NCBI RefSeq assembly: GCF_017676345.1
Contig: NZ_JAFFZM010000023.1
Coordinates: forward strand, 50,505 to 114,504
Length of the DNA: 64,000 nt
From: Streptomyces smyrnaeus
Lineage (GTDB): Bacteria > Actinomycetota > Actinomycetes > Streptomycetales > Streptomycetaceae
Direction of reading: 5' to 3'
This document shows positions 1 through 9,535 of the stretch, in pieces (position 1 is the first letter of the stretch; every line of letters begins with the position of its first letter). The notes below the pieces were generated by a model, which saw only the letters and a program-made list of their open reading frames with translations, searched no databases and was not told where the DNA came from. A program made the position numbers and the translations under genes.

Positions 1-1695
<1,695 letters not shown>

Positions 1696-1852
1696 ACGGG
1701 GACTCTTCCTCTCACACTTGCGGCTCTCGACGATGCTCGACGACAAGAGCCCGGCTCTCGACGATGGGAGCGCGTCTCACAGCGTAGAACCCGCCCGCAA
1801 GAGGCCGCTGCGGGGGTAGTCGCGATCTATCGCGTTTGGGTAGGCTGCTGTT

Positions 1853-2626
1853 GTGACTGAAGACTCTTCGCGCACTTCGCTCCAGAAGCAGCCGTCCGCC
1901 GAGCGGTCCCCGAAGCCCGCGGCCGCGCCCGCTCCTGCCGCGGAGGCCGCCGTCCGTGCCTCGGACGCCGACCGGGACCGGGTCGCCGACATCCTCCGCG
2001 AGGCCCTTGCCGAGGGCAGGCTGGACGCGGAGGAGCACAGCGAGCGGGTCGAGGCCGCCTACGCGGCAAAGACGATGGGCGAGTTGGAGCCGCTCGTCCG
2101 CGATCTGCCGGCGGGCCGCTCGGGCACCGTCGGGTCGCAGGACGGTGACGGGCAGCCGGGCGGAAGCGGTCAGCGCTCCTACAGCACCTCGTTCGCGACC
2201 TTCGCCGCCTCCCACACCTCCAGCCATGCCATGCACGGCAGCGGCCCCAAGGAGAACCTGGTCGCCATCTTCAGCGGCACCGGGCGCAAGGGGCGCTGGC
2301 GGGTTCCGCGGAAGATCAACGCGTTCGCCTGTTTCGGCGGTATCGAGATCGATCTGACCGAGGCGCTGTTCGAGCACCCGCATGTGCAGATCAACGCCAC
2401 TGCGATCTTCGGAGGGATCGAGATCCGGGTCCCGGAGAACGTCACCCTGCAGCAGAAGGGTGCCGGCATCTTCGGTGGGTTCGACGTCCAGGTGACCGAC
2501 TCCACGGACCCGACCGCGCCGGTCGTGCTGGTGGAGGGGGCCGCGATCTTCGGCGGTGTGGACGCCAAACCGAAGCGTGGCCGCGTCATTCAGAATCTGC
2601 GCGACCGGTTCCGCAAGGAGCTGTGA
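1853..2626 (+). CDS. DUF1707 domain protein with LiaF-like C-terminal repeats
   Basis: Protein of 257 residues, GTG start. Residues about 38-90 form a DUF1707 domain (pattern DRDRVADILREALAEGRLD...HSERVEAAYAAKT...L..DLP). The C-terminal half carries repeated IFGG/CFGGIEI segments (ACFGGIEIDL, IFGGIEIRV, IFGGFDVQV, IFGGVDAK) typical of the LiaF/DUF2154-type beta-helix 'cell-wall-active antibiotic response' fold. No membrane segment is visible, so it is probably cytoplasmic or peripheral. DUF1707 is a small alpha-helical actinobacterial domain of unknown biochemical role that is often attached to membrane or envelope-stress modules. The repeats every 20-25 residues are visible directly; a role in envelope-stress signalling is only inferred from the LiaF resemblance. 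Confidence 0.82.
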   Translation: MTEDSSRTSLQKQPSAERSPKPAAAPAPAAEAAVRASDADRDRVADILREALAEGRLDAEEHSERVEAAYAAKTMGELEPLVRDLPAGRSGTVGSQDGDGQPGGSGQRSYSTSFATFAASHTSSHAMHGSGPKENLVAIFSGTGRKGRWRVPRKINAFACFGGIEIDLTEALFEHPHVQINATAIFGGIEIRVPENVTLQQKGAGIFGGFDVQVTDSTDPTAPVVLVEGAAIFGGVDAKPKRGRVIQNLRDRFRKEL

Positions 2627-2864
2627 GCACGCGGGCGCACCGGAGGTTCTGCGCGCGCTGGGGAGCGTACGCCTGGGCGCGTATCGGACTACACGCAATG
2701 CATACCGGCGCGTACAGCGGGTAGGGCTCGGGCATCGTCTTGCGCACAGCGAGAGTTCGCGAGCCGGCCCTCCCCGAGAGGGCCCGTGGGGGAACGTGAA
2801 CTGCTGTGCGCCGCAAGACGGGTGAAGGGGAAACAAACCTCCGTCGTCGCGTCAGGAGCAGACC

Positions 2865-3239
2865 GTGCTGCACACGCCGCATCAGTCCCTGCAGGCCGCC
2901 GCCACCATCCCCGTACAGCGAACGCCTGAGCGAGATGATCAAGCGGGCCCCTGGCACGCGGACGCCGTCTGCCGCCGCGATGAGGCGGGCCTTTTCTTCG
3001 CCCCCTCCAAGGAGCCCACGGCCGCCCGGCTCTCCCGTGAGCAGGCCGCCAAGCGCGTCTGCGCCCGCTGCCCTGTCCTGGTCGAGTGCCGCGAGCACGC
3101 CCTGGTGATGCCCGAGCCCTACGGCGTGTGGGGCGGCCTCACCGCCGCCGAACGCCGCGTCGTCCTCTCCCGTCGCCGCCGCGCCGCACAGGCCGCGGCC
3201 GCGGGGCAGCCGACGACGGAGGTGCCCCGCATCGCGTAG
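2865..3239 (+). CDS. WhiB-like (Wbl) iron-sulfur transcription factor
   Basis: Protein of 124 residues belonging to the WhiB family, actinobacteria-specific [4Fe-4S] proteins that bind sigma factors and act in development or redox control. The four cluster ligands are Cys36, Cys66, Cys69 and Cys75 (C-x29-C-x2-C-x5-C), followed by the G[VI]WGG turn at 87-91 (GVWGG) and a basic C-terminus (RRRRAA) expected to contact DNA. Length and motif order are normal. It lies upstream of and convergent with glpX; from memory S. coelicolor wblI has the same neighbour, so orthology is plausible but not proven here. The 238-nt upstream gap presumably contains its own promoter; I could not pick a convincing -35/-10 pair. 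Confidence 0.93.
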   Translation: MLHTPHQSLQAAATIPVQRTPERDDQAGPWHADAVCRRDEAGLFFAPSKEPTAARLSREQAAKRVCARCPVLVECREHALVMPEPYGVWGGLTAAERRVVLSRRRRAAQAAAAGQPTTEVPRIA

Positions 3240-3285
3240 CCGCCTCGCCGCCGGGCGGAGGGCCGTGGGGCTCTGCGGGTGCTCT

Positions 3286-3317
3286 GTGGCTGGTCGCGCA
3301 GTTCCCCGCGCCCCTGA
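3286..3317 (+). repeat. Dispersed Streptomyces intergenic repeat, half copy
   Basis: A 32-nt stretch beginning GTGGCTGGTCGCGCAGTTCC and ending in the CCCGCGCCCCTGA arm. It closely matches 47594-47625 in this same window (28 of 32 positions by eye). The sequence resembles a very common Streptomyces intergenic stem-loop element in which this arm is followed by its complement; here the complementary arm is missing. Confidence 0.6.
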
Positions 3318-3349
3318 ATCGCTACCCCGCAAGCTTGGGCAGTCTGCGC

Positions 3350-3411
3350 CCTGGGGGTACCTCCCTGGGGGCACCGCCCGGCCGGAGGCTGGGGGAGGAG
3401 TCTGGGGGAGC
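3350..3411 (+). repeat. CTGGGGG-rich repeat with short inverted arms
   Basis: Four copies of CTGGGGG occur in about 60 nt (near 3351, 3364, 3389 and 3401), interleaved with TACCTCCC and GGAGG arms that can pair with one another. It sits between the convergent ends of the WhiB-like gene and glpX, so it may serve as an imperfect bidirectional terminator. It resembles a frequent Streptomyces intergenic element. Confidence 0.4.
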
Positions 3412-3495
3412 AGGGTGGGCAAGCGCAGCCGCCCACGCGGGGTGCGCTCGCGGGAGGGGGTCACCAGTGGCGGCGGCCTCAGCGCGGCGCCGCCC

Positions 3496-4530
3496 TCAGC
3501 GCGCGCGGTCGAAATCGATGGCGCTGTAGGCGCGCAGCTTCGAGAGCCGGTGCACGGACTCGATCTGACGGATGGTGCCGGACTTCGAGCGCATCACCAG
3601 CGACTGTGTGAAGGCCCGCTCGCCGCGGTAGTGGACGCCCCGCAGCAGGTCGCCGTCGGTGATGCCGGTGGCGACGAAGAACACGTTCTCGCCGCCGACC
3701 AGGTCGTCGGTGAGCAGCACCTGGTCCAGATCGTGGCCCGCGTCCAGCGCGCGCTGCCGCTCCTCGTCGTCCTTGGGCCACAATTTGCCCTGTATCGTCC
3801 CGCCGAGGCACTTGATCGCGCAGGCCGCGATGATGCCCTCGGGAGTGCCGCCCACGCCCAGCAGCAGGTCGACGCCGGTCTCCTCGCGCACGGTCATCAC
3901 GGCGCCCGCGACATCGCCGTCCGAGATGAACTTGATCCGCGCGCCCGCCTCGCGGATCTCCTTCACCAGCCCCTCGTGGCGCGGGCGGTCGAGCACGACG
4001 ACGGTGACGTCCTCGACGCCGCAGCCCTTGGCCTTGGCGATCCGCCGGATGTTCACCGCCGGCGGTGCCGTGATGTCGACGAACTCCGCCGCCTCGGGGC
4101 CCGTGACCAGCTTGTCCATGTAGAAGACCGCGCTCGGGTCGAACATCGAGCCCCGCTCGGCCACCGCCAGCACCGAGACGGCGTTGCCCATGCCCTTGGC
4201 GGTGAGCGTCGTACCGTCGACCGGGTCCACCGCGACATCGCACTCGGCGCCCGTGCCGTCCCCGACGCGCTCCCCGTTGTAGAGCATCGGGGCCTCGTCC
4301 TTCTCGCCCTCACCGATCACCACCACGCCGTTCATCGAGACCGTGGAGACGAGGGTGCGCATCGCCTTGACGGCCGCCCCGTCGGCGCCGTTCTTGTCGC
4401 CCTTGCCGACCCAGCGGCCCGACGCCATCGCCCCCGCCTCGGTGACCCGCACCAACTCCAGCGCCAGGTTGCGGTCCGGGGCCTCCGGGCTGACTTCGAG
4501 CGGGGAGGGCAGGTGGTTGTGTTCAGTCAT
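3496..4530 (-). CDS. glpX: Class II fructose-1,6-bisphosphatase GlpX
   Basis: Class II FBPase, 344 residues, which dephosphorylates fructose-1,6-bisphosphate in gluconeogenesis. Supporting segments are WVGKGDKNGADGAAV, the IGEGEKDEAPML metal site, the VDPVDGTT Li+-sensitive phosphatase motif and the ISDGDVAGA segment. ATG 4530 is chosen because AAAGG lies just upstream on the minus strand; an in-frame start at 4569 would add 13 non-conserved residues. It converges with the WhiB-like gene and diverges from the DUF4245 gene. Most actinobacteria rely on GlpX as their main FBPase, so this is probably a housekeeping gene. Confidence 0.96.
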   Translation of the reverse strand: MTEHNHLPSPLEVSPEAPDRNLALELVRVTEAGAMASGRWVGKGDKNGADGAAVKAMRTLVSTVSMNGVVVIGEGEKDEAPMLYNGERVGDGTGAECDVAVDPVDGTTLTAKGMGNAVSVLAVAERGSMFDPSAVFYMDKLVTGPEAAEFVDITAPPAVNIRRIAKAKGCGVEDVTVVVLDRPRHEGLVKEIREAGARIKFISDGDVAGAVMTVREETGVDLLLGVGGTPEGIIAACAIKCLGGTIQGKLWPKDDEERQRALDAGHDLDQVLLTDDLVGGENVFFVATGITDGDLLRGVHYRGERAFTQSLVMRSKSGTIRQIESVHRLSKLRAYSAIDFDRAR

Positions 4531-4771
4531 CGGAACACACCTTTCTGTACGGCGACTCTGGACGGCCACTACGGCGACGCGAGCTGTGCCGATTCGGCGA
4601 GGGTGGGCAGGATTTTACCTGTACATCGCAGACTGAGCAGGGGCGCCCACGGATGAGCAGGTCCAAGGAGGCGGCGAGGAGGGCCGGAGGCGACGCCGCG
4701 GCAGCAGGGGCGGCACCGGACCGGCCGCCCCCTCACGCAAGCCGCCGACCGGCATAAGGGACGATGGGGGC

Positions 4772-5374
4772 GTGGCAGCAGACAAGAAGCGCGGCGCCCA
4801 GGCCGTGCGTGACATGGTGATCTCGCTGGCGGTGATCATCCTCGCCGCCTGGGTCATCTACCTGTTCATCCCGCACGACGAGAACAAGGACCCGGTCAAG
4901 ACGGTCAGCTATCGCGTGGAGCTGGCATCGGCACGGCGCGCGGCACCGTATCCGGTGGCCGCACCGCAGGGGCTGTCCAAGGAGTGGCGTGCCACCTCCG
5001 TCCGCTACACGGCGGACGGCCCCAAGGGCACCGTCTGGCACCTGGGCTTCGTGACGCCGGACAACGAGTACGCCGCCGTCGAACAGAGCGACCAGGAACG
5101 GCCGGTCCGGTTCATCGACGACGTCACACAGGGTGCCCAGAAGACATCGAAGAAGCAGCGCGTCGCGGGCGAGGAGTGGACCCGCTACCAGGGCCAGAAG
5201 TACGACGCGCTGGTGCGGCCCGCCGCCGACGGCAAGTCGGTGACGGTGGTCACGGGCACCGCGAGCTTCCGGCAGCTGGGCGAGCTCGCCGAAGCGCTGG
5301 AGGCCAAGTCCCTGAAGCCGGGGAACTCCCAGAAGCCCGACGGGAGCGGTTCCGCGCAGCCCGCAGCCGAGTAG
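4772..5374 (+). CDS. DUF4245 family membrane-anchored protein
   Basis: Protein of 200 residues (GTG start) with one N-terminal transmembrane helix (about residues 14-33, MVISLAVIILAAWVIYLFIP) preceded by basic residues, then a soluble domain predicted to be outside. The pattern PV(K/T)TVxYR, an internal A...APYPVAAPQGL, WRATSVRY and WHLGFVTP matches the actinobacterial DUF4245 family of unknown function. The C-terminal tail is Gly/Ser/Pro-rich and disordered. It stands between glpX and the nitroreductase; convergent transcription with the latter ends at the hairpins at 5440-5507. No enzymatic function can be proposed. Confidence 0.82.
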   Translation: MAADKKRGAQAVRDMVISLAVIILAAWVIYLFIPHDENKDPVKTVSYRVELASARRAAPYPVAAPQGLSKEWRATSVRYTADGPKGTVWHLGFVTPDNEYAAVEQSDQERPVRFIDDVTQGAQKTSKKQRVAGEEWTRYQGQKYDALVRPAADGKSVTVVTGTASFRQLGELAEALEAKSLKPGNSQKPDGSGSAQPAAE

Positions 5375-5439
5375 GCGGCTCCACGGCGGTCGCCATGGTC
5401 CGGCCCCATGGTCGCCATGGGGCGTAGGGGTGCGAAGGG

Positions 5440-5461
5440 AAGGGTCCAGTTCTGGACCCTT
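5440..5461. terminator. Perfect 22-bp palindrome downstream of the DUF4245 gene
   Basis: Arms AAGGGTCCAG and CTGGACCCTT pair perfectly around TT. It can be read as a cruciform or terminator stem for either convergent gene, and as a dyad it could equally be a protein site. It lies 12 nt before the stronger GC hairpin at 5473-5507. Confidence 0.5.
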
Positions 5462-5472
5462 GAAAGGCGAAA

Positions 5473-5507
5473 GCCCCCCGCGCGAGGGGGGGGTGTGCGC
5501 GGGGGGC
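5473..5507. terminator. Bidirectional terminator hairpin
   Basis: An 11-bp perfect GC stem, GCCCCCCGCGC / GCGCGGGGGGC, with a 13-nt G-rich loop, between the convergent DUF4245 and nitroreductase genes. There is no U-tract, as is usual for Streptomyces terminators. Confidence 0.75.
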
Positions 5508-5559
5508 CGTCTGTGGGGCGGCTGTCAGCTGTGCGGCTGACAGCCGGCAGGTCGTCGCC

Positions 5560-6153
5560 TCACAGGGAGGTCACGACGTCGTCGTAGGACAGCCGGGGCG
5601 AGCGGGGGGCGAACGCGTCGGGGCCCGGCTTGCCGATGTTGACGACCAGCAGTACGCGCTGGCGGCCGTCGCCGAAGAACTCCTTGTTGACGCCCTCCGG
5701 GTCGAAGCCGGTCATCGGCCCGGCCGCGAGCCCGGCGGCGCGCACGCCGAGGATGAAGTACCCGGCCTGCAGCGTGGCGTTGAGGGCGCCGGCGCCCTCG
5801 CGCGCGCTCTCCTCGGCGAAGAACGCGTCCTTGATGTGCGGGGCGTGCGGGAACAGCTCGGGAAGCCGCTCGTGGAAGTCCAGGTCGTAGGAGAGGATCG
5901 CGGTCAGCGGCGCCGTGCGGGTCTTGGGCACGTTGCCCTCGGCCATGTGCGTCAGCAGCCGCTCGCGGGCCTCGGAGGAGCGCAGCAGCGTCAGACGCAG
6001 CGGCGACTGGTTGAACGCCGTGGGCCCGTACTTCACCAGGTCGTATATCGCCTGGACCTGCTCCTCGGTGACCGGCTCGTCCGTGAACGTGTTGGCGGTA
6101 CGGGCCTCACGGAAGAGGAGGTCCTGGGCTGCGGGGTCGAGGGCGAGAGCCAT
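5560..6153 (-). CDS. Nitroreductase family FMN oxidoreductase (RutE/HadB-like)
   Basis: Protein of 197 residues of the nitroreductase superfamily, closest by pattern to malonic-semialdehyde reductase RutE-type proteins: FREARTANTF near the N-terminus, YGPTAFNQSPLR (FMN phosphate site), the long central ALNATLQAGYFILGVRAAGLAAGPMTGFD and the C-terminal VNIGKPG segment. These enzymes use FMN and NAD(P)H to reduce nitro groups, enones or semialdehydes; the substrate cannot be read from sequence. It is monocistronic and ends at the bidirectional terminator. A palindromic operator candidate lies 63-76 nt upstream of the start, suggesting control by a MarR/HxlR-like factor encoded elsewhere. Confidence 0.88.
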   Translation of the reverse strand: MALALDPAAQDLLFREARTANTFTDEPVTEEQVQAIYDLVKYGPTAFNQSPLRLTLLRSSEARERLLTHMAEGNVPKTRTAPLTAILSYDLDFHERLPELFPHAPHIKDAFFAEESAREGAGALNATLQAGYFILGVRAAGLAAGPMTGFDPEGVNKEFFGDGRQRVLLVVNIGKPGPDAFAPRSPRLSYDDVVTSL

Positions 6154-6215
6154 GGTCGGGTGCCTTGCCTTTTCGTGCGACGTACAGGGTGGTCAGGCAA
6201 GTGTAACCAGCACTA

Positions 6216-6229
6216 GTTCAACCTTGAAC
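6216..6229. promoter_or_regulatory. Palindromic operator candidate of the nitroreductase gene
   Basis: The perfect dyad GTTCAA-CC-TTGAAC lies upstream of the nitroreductase start. Read on the minus strand, TTCAAG(17 nt)TACACT gives a plausible -35/-10 pair whose -35 overlaps the dyad, a geometry expected for repression. Dyads of this size are typical of MarR-type dimers, but no such regulator gene is adjacent. Confidence 0.5.
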
Positions 6230-6326
6230 AAAGGCCCCGGTCCGGGCTCCGGATCCGCCGCCGGGGGCGCCGCCCTGGCGAACCCCCTCGACCCCCGTCC
6301 TACGGCTCCCGCTCACCGGTTCCCGC

Positions 6327-6647
6327 TCACCGCTCCTCTTCGTCCTCCTCCGCGGCTTCCTCTTCCTCCTCCTCCAGCACCGCGTCCAGCCGGGCCCGTG
6401 CCCCCTCCAGCCAGGCGCGGCAGATGCCCGCCAGCTCCTCGCCGCGCTCCCACAGCGCCAGTGACTCCTCCAGCGTCGAGCCGCCGGACTCCAGGCGCTG
6501 TACGACCTCGACCAGCTCGGCCCGCGCCTGCTCGTAGCTGAGCGCGTCCGCCGTGGCCAGCTCCGCCTGCGACGCGTCGGCCGCCGCGTCCCCCGCGGCG
6601 GCTGCCGGGCCGCTCCCGGCCGCCTGAGCTTCCGTTTCCGTCGTCAT
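6327..6647 (-). CDS. xseB: Exodeoxyribonuclease VII small subunit
   Basis: Protein of 106 residues. The conserved XseB core LSYEQARAELVEVVQRLESGGSTLEESLALWERGEELAGICRAWLEGARARLD occupies residues about 38-90. The N-terminus is Ala-rich and the C-terminus is a poly-Glu tail; both look like low-complexity extensions. It starts 10 nt after the xseA stop, so the two subunits of the ssDNA exonuclease are co-transcribed and probably translationally coupled. ATG 6647 is preferred over upstream in-frame codons because only from there does the sequence have XseB character. Confidence 0.92.
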   Translation of the reverse strand: MTTETEAQAAGSGPAAAAGDAAADASQAELATADALSYEQARAELVEVVQRLESGGSTLEESLALWERGEELAGICRAWLEGARARLDAVLEEEEEEAAEEDEEER

Positions 6648-6657
6648 GACCGCAAGC

Positions 6658-7872
6658 CTATGCGGGCGGTCCGACAGCGACGCCGAACTCTCCCTCTGCC
6701 ACCCGGGCCCGCAGCCGGTCGCCCTCCGCGACCTCGGCGGCGTCCCGCACCACGGCGCCGTTCTCCCGCTGCAGCACCGCGTAGCCCCGCTGCAGCGTCG
6801 CGGCCGGTGACAGCGCGACGACCCGGGCACGGGTGTGCGTCAGTGCGTCCTCGGCGCGGGCCAGCCGGTGGTCGAGCACACGCCGGGAGCGGTCGAGCAG
6901 CGCCGCGACCTCCTCCTCGCGGTCCTCCACCATGACGTGCGGGTCGGCCATCGCCGGTCGGCTCATCACCTCGGCCAGGCCGCGTTCCTCGCGCTCCAGC
7001 AGCCCGTTGATCACTCGCCAGGCGCGCTCCCGCAGCGCTCGCACCCGCTCATGCTCCTCGCCGACGTCGGGAACGGTGTCCTTGGCCGCGTGGGTGGGCG
7101 TACGGGAGCGCAGGTCGGCCACCAGGTCCAGCAGCGGCGAGTCCGCCTCGTGCCCGATCGCGGAGACCACCGGGGTGCGTGCCGCGGCGACGGCGCGCAC
7201 CAGGCGCTCGTCCGAGAACGGCAGCAGATCCTCCATCCCGCCGCCGCCCCGTGTCACGATGATCACGTCCACGTCCTCGCGGGCGTCCAGTTCGTGCAGC
7301 GCCTCGATGATCTGCGGGACCGCGTAGGCGCCCTGCACCGCCGTGTTGCGCACCTCGAAGCGCACGGCGGGCCAGCGCTCCCGCGCGGTGTGCAGCACAT
7401 CGCGCTCGGCGTCCGAGGCGCGGCCGGTGATCAGCCCTATCCGCTGCGGCAGGAACGGCAGCCGCTTCTTGCGCTCCGCCGCGAACAGCCCCTCGGCCGT
7501 CAGCGCCTTGCGCAGCCGCTCCAACCGGACCAGCAGCTCGCCCACACCCACCGGCCGGATCTCGGCGGCGCGCAGCGAGAGCCGCCCCGTCTTCTCGTAC
7601 CACTCCGGCTTCGCGTGGACGATCACCCGGGTGCCCTCGCTGATGACGTCCTTGACCTGCTCGTACACCTGGCGGAAGCAGGTGACGCTCAGCGAGACCT
7701 CGCGGGAGGGGTCGCGCAGGGTCAAGAAGACCATTCCGGCGCCCGGCCGGGGGGAGAGCTGGATGATCTGCCCCTCGACCCAGACGGCGCCCAACCGGTC
7801 GATCCAGCCGCGGATCAGCCGGGAGACCTCGCTGACGGGGATCGGGGATTCGGCGGACGTGGTGAGAGCCAT
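6658..7872 (-). CDS. xseA: Exodeoxyribonuclease VII large subunit
   Basis: Catalytic subunit of Exo VII, 404 residues. An N-terminal OB fold (VWVEGQIIQLSPRPG...VFLTLRD...VSLSVTCF) is followed by the catalytic core with GLITGRASDAERDVLHTARERWPAVRF, the IIVTRGGGGMEDLLPFSDE motif (conserved Asp/Gly cluster) and IGHEADSPLLD, then a long helical C-terminus. Length is normal. It is the first gene of the xseA-xseB pair; the permease gene behind it (7945-9393) is transcribed in the same direction, 72 nt upstream. Exo VII degrades single-stranded DNA from both ends in repair. Confidence 0.96.
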   Translation of the reverse strand: MALTTSAESPIPVSEVSRLIRGWIDRLGAVWVEGQIIQLSPRPGAGMVFLTLRDPSREVSLSVTCFRQVYEQVKDVISEGTRVIVHAKPEWYEKTGRLSLRAAEIRPVGVGELLVRLERLRKALTAEGLFAAERKKRLPFLPQRIGLITGRASDAERDVLHTARERWPAVRFEVRNTAVQGAYAVPQIIEALHELDAREDVDVIIVTRGGGGMEDLLPFSDERLVRAVAAARTPVVSAIGHEADSPLLDLVADLRSRTPTHAAKDTVPDVGEEHERVRALRERAWRVINGLLEREERGLAEVMSRPAMADPHVMVEDREEEVAALLDRSRRVLDHRLARAEDALTHTRARVVALSPAATLQRGYAVLQRENGAVVRDAAEVAEGDRLRARVAEGEFGVAVGPPA

Positions 7873-7944
7873 GCGAGAAGGCTAGGCCCTGCCACCGACA
7901 GCCCCGCCCTGCCCACCCGGGGGCCGGGGAACCTCGGGAGCGGG

Positions 7945-9393
7945 TCAGCCGGCCGCCGCCTCCCGCTTGTCCCGGCGGCGCAGCACTGCCAGCGCCACCA
8001 GCGCGATCACCAGCCACACCAGCCCCACCCAGTGCGCCTCACGGTTGGCGGTGACGATCACCGCGACGACGATTGCGAGCCCCACCAGCGGCACCGCCCA
8101 GTCCCACAGCGCGCTCATCCGATGCCGCTCGGCGCTGCCTTCGGCCTGTCCGCTCCCGGCCGCCGGTCGCCCGCCCCCGCGCCGTCCCAGCCCGTAGTAG
8201 CCCATGACCGACAGATGCAGCATGCCGAAACCGAACAGGGCGCCGATGTCCACGATGGAGACCAGCCGGTCCAGACCGTCGGCGGCCCGCGCGGCCCACA
8301 CCGCGGCGCACATCGTCAGCACCGCACTCAGCAGCAGCGCCCGCCCCGGCACCCCGGTACGCAGCCCGACGCTGCCCAGGAAGCGCGGCAGCCGCCGGTC
8401 CCGCGCCATGGCGTACAGCAGCCGGGAGGCCGCCGCCTGCCCGGCCAGCGCCGCGAACGCGGCGCCGATCGCCTTGCTGACCGCCACCGTCGTCTCCAGC
8501 CAGCCGCCGATCGCCGACTCGGTCGCGGCGTAGAAGGCAGCCCCCTGCTCGGCCGGGTTCTCGGCGAGATGGCGCGAGGAGTCCTGCGACAGCAGCGCGG
8601 CCAGATACGTCTGGAGCACGAAGAGCACACCGGTCACCAGCAGGCACCACACCAGTGCCCGGGCGACCAGCCGGGCGCTGCTCCCCTTGCCGCCCACCGC
8701 CTCCTCCGCGAAGTTCGCGATGGCGTCGAAGCCCAGGAAGGACAGCACCGCGACGGAGACCGCGCCCAGCAGCGCCGTCATCGAGAAGGCGCGGTCCCCG
8801 GTCAGGGGCGAGAGCCAGCCGCGCTGCGGCCCGTCCTGCGCCAGGACGACGAGTGCCGCGACGACGAACACCAGCAGCACCAGGATCTCCATGGCCAGCA
8901 CCAGAAAACCGACCACTGCCGCACGGCGTACGCCCGAGAGATTGAGCGCTGTTGTCACCACCACCGCGATGGCCGTCCAGATCCACTGGTCCACCTCGGG
9001 CACCAGCTGCGCCATGGCGATCCCGGAGAAGAGGTAGGCGACGGCCGGGATGAGCAGATAGTCGAGCATCATCATCCAGCCGGCCACGAAGCCGGGGCCG
9101 TTTCCGAGGCCCACGCGCGCGTACGCGTACACGGAGCCCGCCTGCGGCACCGTATGGATCATCCGGGCGTACGAGTAGGCCGTGAACGACATGGCCACCG
9201 TCGCGACCACGTACACCAGCGGGACCACACCGTGGCTGCGCGCGTCCAGCGCACCGTAGATCCCCACCGGCGCCATCGGCGCGATGAACAGCAGCCCGTA
9301 GACGATCAGGTCGCGCAGCGACAGGCTGCGCCGCAGGGAACCGCCCGGGCCGCCTCCCAGGATGTCGGCTGTGTGCGAGCGAGCTGAAGGCAT
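7945..9393 (-). CDS. APC-superfamily amino-acid permease
   Basis: Integral membrane protein of about 482 residues with roughly twelve hydrophobic helices. The first helix LIVYGLLFIAPMAPVGIYGAL and the AYSYARMIHTVPQAGSVYAYAR segment match the APC amino acid/polyamine permease family, including the GxG-type substrate loop and the FLGFDAIANFAEEAVGG motif of helix 6. The substrate is unknown; family members import neutral or basic amino acids or putrescine by H+/Na+ symport. ATG 9393 (MPSARSHTAD) is chosen because residues before it look random; GTG 9435 is the alternative. It is divergent from ispH across about 140 nt. Confidence 0.9.
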   Translation of the reverse strand: MPSARSHTADILGGGPGGSLRRSLSLRDLIVYGLLFIAPMAPVGIYGALDARSHGVVPLVYVVATVAMSFTAYSYARMIHTVPQAGSVYAYARVGLGNGPGFVAGWMMMLDYLLIPAVAYLFSGIAMAQLVPEVDQWIWTAIAVVVTTALNLSGVRRAAVVGFLVLAMEILVLLVFVVAALVVLAQDGPQRGWLSPLTGDRAFSMTALLGAVSVAVLSFLGFDAIANFAEEAVGGKGSSARLVARALVWCLLVTGVLFVLQTYLAALLSQDSSRHLAENPAEQGAAFYAATESAIGGWLETTVAVSKAIGAAFAALAGQAAASRLLYAMARDRRLPRFLGSVGLRTGVPGRALLLSAVLTMCAAVWAARAADGLDRLVSIVDIGALFGFGMLHLSVMGYYGLGRRGGGRPAAGSGQAEGSAERHRMSALWDWAVPLVGLAIVVAVIVTANREAHWVGLVWLVIALVALAVLRRRDKREAAAG

Positions 9394-9535
9394 GGGGCCA
9401 GCTTGCCGCAGATCACACCTGTCGGCAGCGGACACACGCCTGGCCCCGTGCGCGCTGCGCGACCGCGCGCCCTCCGCGCTTCCACGCTCCCGGTGCTCCC
9501 CGGAAGGACATGAGTACGGCCCTTACGATGGAGCC

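Noticed and set aside
6835..9387. 850-codon plus-strand frame across xseA and the permease
   Set aside because: Antisense shadow: rich in His/Arg/Gln/Gly, no domain, and covers two clear minus-strand genes.
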